Source of the DNA: Planctomycetia bacterium TMED53
GTDB taxonomy: Bacteria; Planctomycetota; UBA8108; UBA1146
Assembly: GCA_002167285.1 (NCBI GenBank)
Contig: NHDG01000094.1
Location: 1-63,123 of the forward strand
DNA length: 63,123 nucleotides
Direction: 5' to 3'
The position numbers and the translations under genes are program-made. The notes below the pieces were generated by a model. The model did not search any database. It saw only the letters and a program-made list of their open reading frames with translations, and had not been told where the DNA came from. Positions 56,067 through 63,123 of this stretch are shown piece by piece. The stretch's first letter is position 1; every line of letters begins with the position of its first letter.

Positions 56067-56825
56067 TCAGTGACGTGACCAGCGCTCCAGCTGGCGTAAG
56101 CTCGCTCGAAGATCCTTCGGTAGTGGAGCTTCGATCACCAAGTTTGCTCCATCTTCAGGGTGCTGAATTTCAAGGCGAAGGGCATGGAGACCCAGCCTTG
56201 CCAGCAACGGCCGTTCTTCTTGACCCCTTCCCGGGCGATAACTGCGCTTGTATGTCGATAGAAGAAGGGGGGCTCCAGATCCGTAGACGGAGTCGCAACA
56301 GCAGGGTGCCCCTGTTTGGAGCATTGTCAGCCGGACCTGATGGGTGCGACCAGTCTTAGGGCGAACTTCCACCCACGAATGGTGGTCGAATGCTTTCAAG
56401 AGTTCGAATTCTGATTGGCACTCTTTGCCTTGCCTGTTGATCCTCATCGTTCCTGGTTTGGCGGGGTTTTCTTCGACATGAAAGATGAGTTTTCCATGTG
56501 CGGGCTCAGGGATTCCTTCGACCAGAGTGTGGTAGGTTTTTTTTGTCGTTCGCTCCATAAATTGTTTGCGCAATCCTGCTTGTGCTTCTCCATGGCGAGC
56601 GAAAAGAATGACCCCGGTCGTCTCTTTGTCGAGTCGATGCACAACATGGGGTTTGGGAGCATTAGGGTCTTCGATTTTCCAACGATCCCATACAAGATCG
56701 ATCAAGCATTTCTGATCAGGTGACCAGCGCTCGCTGACGGAGCTGATCCCCGCGGGTTTATTGATGGCAACAAAATGCTCATCGGAGTAGATCACTGATT
56801 GATCTGTCAGCTTCACGGGTCTCAA
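56067..56825 (-). CDS. RluA-family pseudouridine synthase
   Basis: A 252-residue pseudouridine synthase that modifies uridine in rRNA or tRNA. The catalytic aspartate is D66 in HRLDKETTGV. KPAGISS precedes it and KTGRTHQVRLTM follows. No S4 domain is present at the N-terminus, so it is not RluD-like; the position modified is unknown. Start is TTG 56825 overlapping the previous stop (TTGA) or GTG 56816. Confidence 0.9.
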   Translation of the reverse strand: MRPVKLTDQSVIYSDEHFVAINKPAGISSVSERWSPDQKCLIDLVWDRWKIEDPNAPKPHVVHRLDKETTGVILFARHGEAQAGLRKQFMERTTKKTYHTLVEGIPEPAHGKLIFHVEENPAKPGTMRINRQGKECQSEFELLKAFDHHSWVEVRPKTGRTHQVRLTMLQTGAPCCCDSVYGSGAPLLLSTYKRSYRPGRGQEERPLLARLGLHALRLEIQHPEDGANLVIEAPLPKDLRASLRQLERWSRH

Positions 56826-57613
56826 GAAGTCTGTTCCTGTCCTGGAAGTCTTTGGGCAGCGATTTGAAGTTGCTGAACACCCACCAGGGCTTCATCTCTT
56901 CCTTCGTCGTCACGATCGATCTGTTTGGAAAAAGCTCCCATCGCTTCCAAGAATCGATCATAGGAGGAGCTGTCGCCACTGCGCCACCGGGCGAATTCGA
57001 GCCAGCCAGAAGAGATGTTGATGGTGAAGCTGGCTTCTGGTCCGACCGTTTCGGGAGTGCCATTCTCGCGGGCGTCATCAATTGCGGCGTCGAGGGCAGA
57101 TTGAAATGCCTCACATGCTCGATTCCAACGCCCCAAGCCTGCATGGTGCACGCCTTGGGCCCACCACGCCATGCTGAAGGCTACCGCGCCTTTCTGCAGC
57201 TGTTCACGCCAACGTAAGCAGTCATCGGCACATCTGAGACCTTCTTCAAAGTGCCGTGTTTCACGGACTTCTTCATCGTCGGGCCAGCATGGAGCCAGAT
57301 CTGCAGAGAGGTTATAGGATAGAATGTTGGCTCCCTGAAGCCTCAGGAGAGTTTGTTCCTCATCGGCTTCAGATACGGACTGTTCATAGAACTCATCGAT
57401 GGCGGCTCTTGAAATAGTGACGACATCATCGAGGCCTCGCGAAAGATCTTGGCCTTGAGAGATCCGTTGGCTTGCCATTAGGAATAATGCTCTGCGTTCA
57501 AGAAGGTCTTCGCGAGCAGAGATGAATGTAACGAGTGCTTGTGCTCCACCGGTCTCAAACATCTCTTTGAGTAGCGGCCAGCGATCCTCGAATGGGTTCT
57601 GTTGGATATTCAT
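56822..57613 (-). CDS. Hypothetical protein
   Basis: A 263-residue protein that I do not recognise. It is mostly helical and acidic, without a signal peptide or membrane segment. A Trp-rich stretch (CADDCLRWREQLQKGAVAFSMAWWAQGVHHAGLGRWNRACEAFQSALDAAIDDA) and a possible TPR-like spacing suggest a helical-repeat adaptor. ATG 57613 has AAGGAGC and overlaps the end of the FHA gene by ATGA. It may work with that membrane protein. Confidence 0.75.
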   Translation of the reverse strand: MNIQQNPFEDRWPLLKEMFETGGAQALVTFISAREDLLERRALFLMASQRISQGQDLSRGLDDVVTISRAAIDEFYEQSVSEADEEQTLLRLQGANILSYNLSADLAPCWPDDEEVRETRHFEEGLRCADDCLRWREQLQKGAVAFSMAWWAQGVHHAGLGRWNRACEAFQSALDAAIDDARENGTPETVGPEASFTINISSGWLEFARWRSGDSSSYDRFLEAMGAFSKQIDRDDEGRDEALVGVQQLQIAAQRLPGQEQTS

Positions 57614-60600
57614 GGAAGCTCCTTGAATTCGATTTCGTCGAACCAAACTGTTCCCTCTAGCCCTTGAACATAACACGCAATGTAGGTAGTTCGACTCTGT
57701 CCAGGGGACCATTCGAATTTAATTTTGCGCCAATCGGAGTCCCCTCTTAGAGGCTTTGATCTACCTGACCAAGACCCGATTCTGCCAGTAAAGAAGCCGA
57801 TCAATGCTTCACCCTTGAACCCCTCTGACTTCAGGATGCCGCTGACTTCATATCTCTTTCCTGGGGTCACCACGATCCGCTGGATGATACCACCAGCGCC
57901 AGGTTCACGAATTTCGGCGCGCATGGCACAGGAACCGGTTCCAATCGATTCTGTCTCAGGTTCAAAGCGAATTGAGCCACCGGGGTCAACCTCGCCTCGA
58001 ATCCAGCCATCGAGGAAACCCTCAGATTCAAAATCGCCATTCAGGAGGGGCTGATGACTTTCCACCCGCACGATTTCATCGAGCAGCTCTTCCCCGGGAG
58101 GCCCTTCATCGAGGACCCCCATTGGGACTGGAATTCCATCTGGGGTCATCAACTCAACTCTGAATCCACGAGTTCCAACGACTTGGGTTGCTGAGATCTC
58201 AATGATGTTTTCACCTTTGAGGAGGTTTACAGGAAATGGTTTCTTTTGGTTCAGCATTAACTCGTCATGCATCGGTTGAGTCATTTGTGCACTGGCATCG
58301 ACGAATCCAATGGGTGAACTATTAACACTCACTTGTAGTTTGACATCAGCAGCGATGGCCAGACGAGCTTCCATATCTCGATTTACGGCAATCCTCCTGA
58401 ACAAAATCCATCTTCTTGCGCGTGTTGCAGGGTCATGTCCTGCGGCGAGGTCGGTGAAAGGGCTTGGCCATACAACCCGTTTCCAAGGGGAGTTGTCTGC
58501 ATCTTTTCCTTCAACGGGACCACGTACCCACCAGCCATTAATGATCGTTCCATCGAGACGGTTATAATTCAGTTTCTTGGGGTGCTTTTTGACAAACTTG
58601 ACCGAGGATCCACCTACGTCGACACGTTCATCAAACACCGGCCAGCCATTTGCTCTGAAAATCCACGCAATGTTTTCTCCCAATGCCAGAGAGTACAAAG
58701 CTGCGATCCGCTCGATGCTGGAGAGACCATGAAGTAATAGGGTGACTTCGGAAGCTCTACGCTCGGTAAACATTTTGCGGTGAACTCCAAGGCCATGGAG
58801 GAAGCGAATGGCGGCAAAAACGGAGGCATTTGGTTGCCACCTTTGAGGGCCGTCACTGGTCCTGTTCAAAAGCCAATCGATGGTATTTTGGAAAGCTTGC
58901 GCATTGAGTAATCGGTAACCCAATTCGCCGTAGAGCCCTTCATCCACTCCGGAATCAGCAAGCAGCATGTATGGATCGTGCCCGAACCCGATGTTGTGCC
59001 CCAACTCATGGGTGAATGCGAATGGAAGAATATCACCGCTACCCGTGTACTGGTGGAGCTGAGCAGCATCAAGAACGATGACTCCGCCACCCCCGAGACC
59101 TCCGACTCCCGGTGGGAGGAAGATGTCAAAGTCCATATGGAGTCTTTGAACGCCATCCGCACATCCGAGATGATCGCGGCAACCGATCAAGCTTTTCGAA
59201 ACTTCCGGCATCATGTCAGTCATTCGACGTCTGAAAACACTGGGGCCAGAAGCACTGCTTCCAGCGGCATTAACTGTTACAGGCGTCTCAGCAGTGGCCA
59301 GCCCTTGAATCGGGGAGTTTCCAAATGGGATATCGACCTGGATATTGAGCTTGTCGAGATCGACTCGCACCAGAGTTCCTGGTTCCTGCCAGCTCATCGG
59401 GCCCAATTCACGTTCGATCAGGACGTTTCCTCTGGAGTCTACTGCGGCGAGGGACCCGGTGCCTGAAGGTACTCCATCCAGTACGCGTCCTTTGGCATCG
59501 CTGATCGACAAACGCATCTGTAGAGCATCGTCCTTGCGTTCGTAATGCAAGATAGAGGTCCAGGGGCTACTTGGCTGGAGATCGTGCCGCTCACCAGATC
59601 CGACGGTAGTTCGATATGGCAGGAAGCGGCAAGTTCCTCCTTCAGGCAGCTGACTACTCACCGTCAATCGATAAGTTCCAGGGAAGACCCATGCGCGCTT
59701 TGCTTCTCGAGTGTTCATCGAGAAGCGTTCTCTGAAACCATCGGTGGAGATGACATCGACACTGCCGTCGGTGGCCCCGCCGTAGGCTGCTGCGTCCCGA
59801 TATTCGAGTCTTCCCATGACGGAACGATCGAAGATGACATTGATCAGAGAGCGATCTCCAGCGGTTCTCTGACGCAAGAGGGCTGGCTCACCATCTGTGG
59901 TACGGCCAAGGATACATATCTCGACAGCCATTCCTGATAGCAACAGGCGAAAGCGCCCTCCAGGAGCTTCTTTTTGTGATTCAAGTCGTCCTCGGGCACC
60001 CACTTCCCGAGCGACTCTTTCGGTCGTGTACGCTTGGGCGATGCTCTCTGGAGTGATCCAGATTTTTTCGACGGCAACCGGCTTTTGGTTCTCGTCGACC
60101 ACTTGTATCTCGGCGTCTTTTTTGGGAGCAAGGGTGATTTCGCTCTGATCTGCAGGCAGAACGTCTTGAAGAAGAAAAACCCTCGGTAGTCTAAAGACTG
60201 CGGTCGTCGCATCCGGGTCGATTTCGTCTTCGATTTCTCCATGGGCGACAACGGTCCAGGCACCGGGAACAACCAGCGATTGCCAGCGTCCAGCCTCGTT
60301 GGTACGCCCCTCAACAACGGCAAGGCTTTCTTTGTTGAGGAGTAAGACGCGTGCATCCTTGATAGGATTACCAGCTTCGTCTACGACACCAACCTCTATG
60401 GGTCTTAATTGAAACTGCTCTCGAATCCATTCTTCCCGTTCTCTCTCCTGAGCGACTGCGAGTGCTTCGCGGAGGTTTTCTGTACGGTGTCCGGGTGCCA
60501 GAATTCTTTCCTCAGACTGCAGGATCTCGCCTTCGTTATCGAGCATTTGAACGAAGACAGGACTTTGGCCCGGATCTTCTATCGCAAGATAGCGCCGAAG

Positions 60601-61674
60601 GCTTCTGCCAGCGGGAACCTTGAATCGCATCTGTAGATCCTTGCGAAGCGGCGTGACCAGTTGGATCAGCCGTTCTACGGATTCACCATTGTTCACTTCG
60701 AGGGCGATGACGCGGTAGGCTTTACGGTTGCTGGATCCACGCCGTTCGATGGGGGTACCCATCCGGTCGATGAAATCAGGACCGCCATGGTGGTCCTTCT
60801 GATGGAATTCGTAGGCGATGATTCTTTCCGCTGGTGGCCAAGCTTCATCTAGAATTCTAAAGCTGAGTGTCGCGTTAGAGCCTGTTTCTTCGATGGGCAG
60901 CATCGTGTCGGCGCTAGAGTCTCTCTCTGCAGAATCTTCAGGGCTATCGAGGCTATCGAGATCTACCTCGAAACGAGAATCCGCATCAAATGAGGAACCC
61001 CTGCGTTCAATGACTTCTACTTCCGAGACAGGATCTGTTTCCGCCGGAATCTTCTGAGTTGCGGTTTCCAAGGGCTTTGGTGTTGGAATAGAGAAGCCTG
61101 AGTTTGTGGGTTCTGTGATGGCGGGCTGATCACTGTTGAGAGCAGTCCGTCCAGGATCAGAATCTAACTCCGGTTCTTGGTTTTGAGGCATGTTGCTGGA
61201 GACCAGCCAACCGATGGCGACAATCGCGCCAACGAGGATCAGAATCGCCCCGGTAGAGGACTCTTTTCTACGCCCTGATGAACGAACCCTTGTTGAGGTG
61301 GATTGCTTATTTCGGGAACTTCTATCTTCCCGATCTCCTCTTTTCTTTTCGGCGATAGGCTTTGTTCGAGCGGGATTTTTGAGCCGGATTCGGGAATCTC
61401 CGATGGCGATGAGAGAATCTGATTTAATTCGATTCTCACTTTTCAATCGCTTTCCGTCGAAGAGGGTTCCATTGGTACTGCCCAAGTCCCTGATGAAGAG
61501 TGAGCCTTCTTTGAGAAAGATCTCCGCATGTTTTCTGGAGCAGCGCTCTTCGCCCAAACTTACAGCTGGGCCATCTCCACGACCGACGAGCCAAGGCCCC
61601 GAACCTGTTAACTCCAGTTGTCGGGTACCATTAGAGTCTGATATTTGTAAAACAAGGTTTGTCTTTTGATTCAT
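57610..61674 (-). CDS. FHA-domain membrane protein with extracytoplasmic metzincin-like module
   Basis: A 1354-residue protein in four parts. Residues 20-100 are an FHA phosphopeptide-binding domain (GRGDG, SRKHAEI, DLGSTNGT). 101-140 is a basic linker, and 142-161 is a membrane segment. The long outer part has Ser-rich linker, Ig/carboxypeptidase-regulatory-like sheets (VGVVDEAGNPIKDARVLLLN near 415), and HELGHNIGFGHD (889-900), which fits the metzincin HEXXHXXGXXHD zinc motif. The C-terminus from about 1200 is a CBM-like jelly roll. The FHA side faces the cytoplasm and the protease side the outside. It overlaps moeA and the next hypothetical gene by ATGA. Substrates are unknown. Confidence 0.78.
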   Translation of the reverse strand: MNQKTNLVLQISDSNGTRQLELTGSGPWLVGRGDGPAVSLGEERCSRKHAEIFLKEGSLFIRDLGSTNGTLFDGKRLKSENRIKSDSLIAIGDSRIRLKNPARTKPIAEKKRGDREDRSSRNKQSTSTRVRSSGRRKESSTGAILILVGAIVAIGWLVSSNMPQNQEPELDSDPGRTALNSDQPAITEPTNSGFSIPTPKPLETATQKIPAETDPVSEVEVIERRGSSFDADSRFEVDLDSLDSPEDSAERDSSADTMLPIEETGSNATLSFRILDEAWPPAERIIAYEFHQKDHHGGPDFIDRMGTPIERRGSSNRKAYRVIALEVNNGESVERLIQLVTPLRKDLQMRFKVPAGRSLRRYLAIEDPGQSPVFVQMLDNEGEILQSEERILAPGHRTENLREALAVAQEREREEWIREQFQLRPIEVGVVDEAGNPIKDARVLLLNKESLAVVEGRTNEAGRWQSLVVPGAWTVVAHGEIEDEIDPDATTAVFRLPRVFLLQDVLPADQSEITLAPKKDAEIQVVDENQKPVAVEKIWITPESIAQAYTTERVAREVGARGRLESQKEAPGGRFRLLLSGMAVEICILGRTTDGEPALLRQRTAGDRSLINVIFDRSVMGRLEYRDAAAYGGATDGSVDVISTDGFRERFSMNTREAKRAWVFPGTYRLTVSSQLPEGGTCRFLPYRTTVGSGERHDLQPSSPWTSILHYERKDDALQMRLSISDAKGRVLDGVPSGTGSLAAVDSRGNVLIERELGPMSWQEPGTLVRVDLDKLNIQVDIPFGNSPIQGLATAETPVTVNAAGSSASGPSVFRRRMTDMMPEVSKSLIGCRDHLGCADGVQRLHMDFDIFLPPGVGGLGGGGVIVLDAAQLHQYTGSGDILPFAFTHELGHNIGFGHDPYMLLADSGVDEGLYGELGYRLLNAQAFQNTIDWLLNRTSDGPQRWQPNASVFAAIRFLHGLGVHRKMFTERRASEVTLLLHGLSSIERIAALYSLALGENIAWIFRANGWPVFDERVDVGGSSVKFVKKHPKKLNYNRLDGTIINGWWVRGPVEGKDADNSPWKRVVWPSPFTDLAAGHDPATRARRWILFRRIAVNRDMEARLAIAADVKLQVSVNSSPIGFVDASAQMTQPMHDELMLNQKKPFPVNLLKGENIIEISATQVVGTRGFRVELMTPDGIPVPMGVLDEGPPGEELLDEIVRVESHQPLLNGDFESEGFLDGWIRGEVDPGGSIRFEPETESIGTGSCAMRAEIREPGAGGIIQRIVVTPGKRYEVSGILKSEGFKGEALIGFFTGRIGSWSGRSKPLRGDSDWRKIKFEWSPGQSRTTYIACYVQGLEGTVWFDEIEFKELP

Positions 61675-62906
61675 GCTTCTTCTTCTGTCAGTGACCAGTA
61701 CTCGACGGTGGAACCTTCAGCGAGCTCAAGCTCACTTGCAGGAATACGGACGAGGCAATTTGCAGTTGAGAAACCAGTTAACAGATGCGAGCCTTGCCCA
61801 GAAGGCAAGTCAATCATATCGGCAGCTCCTACACCCCCTGGATTCACCCTTCCCCTGAGCCAGCGGAGTCGCTGCCCGGGAGAGAGATGGCACCCGGCAG
61901 AGAGAACACCACTTCTCAGTGGTGGAGTGCCATCGGTTCTTCCCTCCATTTGGGCGAGAGCGGGCCTTACGAACATTTCGAAAGAAACCAGGCATGCCGC
62001 AGGATTTCCTGGCAAACCAAAGAATGGAACCCCACCCAGTGAGCCGTCGACCAAGGGTTTACCAGGTTTCATAGAGACTTTACGAATCTGAACGTCTTCA
62101 CCCATCTCTCTTGCAACATCGCGAATGAAATCGAGATCCCCAGCACTGATACCACCAGTGGTCAAAATGGCATCGGGTTTTTCTTCAAGGGTCTCTTTTA
62201 GGCCTTTACGGATTTCATCGAGGTCGTCACGAAGAACAGGCCTCGGCAATGGAATCGCTCCCCAGCGTTTCAGCCTTGCACAAAGAGAGTAAAGATTTGA
62301 ATTGCGGATTTTTCCAGGTGAGAGTTCTGAATCGATAGGGATCAGTTCATTTCCACTAGAGTGAACAGCAACTCTGGGACGCCGAAATACCGATACACGA
62401 CTGGCTCCAACACTGGCGAGAAGCCCGATCGCTGCAGGGCTCAAACGAGTTCCTGCGGACAGCACCTCTCCGCCTTGAGGGACATCTTCTCCCCGGCGTC
62501 GAATATGATCACCGTGCCGTGCAGCTCTCGTGAAGGTAACGGCGTCAGTGCCATCTTGTTGGCAAATCTCAAAGGGAACGATCGCATCTCCTCCAGGGGG
62601 GATCACCGCACCCGTGTAAATTCGCATCGCTTCACCTGGGCTTAGAGGAGTATCTCCTGGCATCCCCGCCTCGATGATTCCAGCGACTGGCAAAGTCGTC
62701 GGTGAAGATTCACTGGCACCACTGATGTCGTCACTGTGAATGACGAATCCATCCATCGCAGTGTTATCAAAGGGAGGGATTGCATCGTTTGAATGCACCG
62801 ATTTTGCCAGAGTTCTCCCAGTGGCCTCGCTAAGGTCGATCTCTTCGATGGATAGGGGCTGAATACGCTCAAGGATTTTTTGGCGAACTTCTTCCAGTGA
62901 TATCAC
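61671..62906 (-). CDS. moeA: Molybdopterin molybdenumtransferase
   Basis: Inserts molybdate into adenylated molybdopterin. The 411-residue protein has the N-terminal PPFDNTAMDGFV, PGEAMRIYTGAVIPPGGDAIVPFE and the MoeA/Gephyrin core TTGGISAGDLDFIRDV, FFGLPGNPAACLVSFE. The GTG start at 62906 overlaps the cutA stop (GTGA), and the stop overlaps the FHA gene start (ATGA), so cutA, moeA, FHA and the next gene may form one transcript. Confidence 0.94.
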   Translation of the reverse strand: MISLEEVRQKILERIQPLSIEEIDLSEATGRTLAKSVHSNDAIPPFDNTAMDGFVIHSDDISGASESSPTTLPVAGIIEAGMPGDTPLSPGEAMRIYTGAVIPPGGDAIVPFEICQQDGTDAVTFTRAARHGDHIRRRGEDVPQGGEVLSAGTRLSPAAIGLLASVGASRVSVFRRPRVAVHSSGNELIPIDSELSPGKIRNSNLYSLCARLKRWGAIPLPRPVLRDDLDEIRKGLKETLEEKPDAILTTGGISAGDLDFIRDVAREMGEDVQIRKVSMKPGKPLVDGSLGGVPFFGLPGNPAACLVSFEMFVRPALAQMEGRTDGTPPLRSGVLSAGCHLSPGQRLRWLRGRVNPGGVGAADMIDLPSGQGSHLLTGFSTANCLVRIPASELELAEGSTVEYWSLTEEEA

Positions 62907-63123
62907 GAGTCACCTTTCGACAATTGTTCTATCCAGTCGAGATACTCTCGATGTCCTTCAGAAACTTCGAAGCCGATGATTTCTGGACACTCATAGGGGT
63001 GAGCATCGAGAACTCGCTCAGTGAAGATCTTTGGATCAGCCGCAGTTTTAATCATTAGAAGAGTTTCTTTTTCCTGGCAGATTTCGTTCTTCCAAGAGTA
63101 GATCGACTCTCCGGCGGGCAGCA
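62903..63123 (-). CDS. cutA: CutA1 divalent-ion tolerance protein, N-terminal part missing
   Basis: The window's right edge cuts the 5' end; 73 codons of a CutA1 protein are visible. The sequence includes LPAGESIYSWKNEI, EKETLLMIKTAADPK and HPYECPEIIGFEVSEGH, then YLDWIEQL, matching the C-terminal two-thirds of the ~110-residue trimeric protein. CutA1 is linked to copper and other metal tolerance, but its exact role is unclear. Its TGA overlaps the GTG of moeA. Confidence 0.9.
   Translation of the reverse strand, partial: LPAGESIYSWKNEICQEKETLLMIKTAADPKIFTERVLDAHPYECPEIIGFEVSEGHREYLDWIEQLSKGDS

Overview
This 63 kb window is a gene-dense bacterial chromosome segment with no rRNA, tRNA, insertion sequence or CRISPR array that I can see. 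Genes are mostly housekeeping, packed with 1-17 nt overlaps (ATGA, GTGA and TTGA junctions), and use the standard bacterial code with TGA as a normal stop. Kdo-lipid genes (waaA, kdsB) point to a Gram-negative envelope. Secreted proteins with paired dockerin-like calcium repeats, and a coiled-coil membrane protein / NHL lipoprotein / VWA-amidotransferase-fold cluster, suggest a marine member of the Planctomycetota. That assignment is an inference.

Layout. 1-6735: a 13-bp tandem repeat, a zinc-finger-less DksA, pyrD, secA, waaA, metK. 6732-9031: a TPR-zincin protein, an esterase and a peroxiredoxin. 9084-17203: five consecutive minus-strand genes for large secreted proteins, four with cohesin-like modules and one with a propeller, all ending in dockerin-like repeats. 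17421-29202: asnS, nadD, ald, polyprenyl synthase, moaC, folD, mutL, DAHP synthase and an inactive/active M16 peptidase pair. 29284-35351: an SDF transporter with a PDZ-like insert, efp, a uracil-DNA glycosylase-like protein, an amidinotransferase, mutY and aroC.

35348-41454 is the most interesting part. Two neighbouring genes each contain one in-frame TGA that appears to be read as selenocysteine. The first is an AhpD-like peroxidase-related protein whose TGA sits at the second position of the C-X2-C redox motif. The second is a membrane-anchored coiled-coil protein whose reading frame continues 131 codons past a TGA; a 9-bp hairpin with a GGTC loop, like the E. coli fdhF SECIS loop, lies at the expected distance, and the true end overlaps the next gene's start. 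The rest of this block is an NHL-repeat lipoprotein and a 924-residue VWA protein.

41522-49888: envelope glycan genes (a WaaE-like transferase, an MsbA-like exporter with a large TM1-TM2 insert, a sugar aminotransferase, a nucleotide-sugar epimerase, a GT4 transferase, kdsB) with queC among them; the queC/GT4 divergent region has nested inverted repeats. 50021-63123: pyrG, a DUF1844 gene, metG, a ChaN-like protein, mobA-like, an RluA-family synthase, an unknown, a 1354-residue FHA/membrane/metzincin-like fusion, moeA and the end of cutA.

Limits: starts were chosen by eye from ribosome-binding sites and family length. Selenocysteine decoding needs selA, selB, selC and selD, none of which is in this window.
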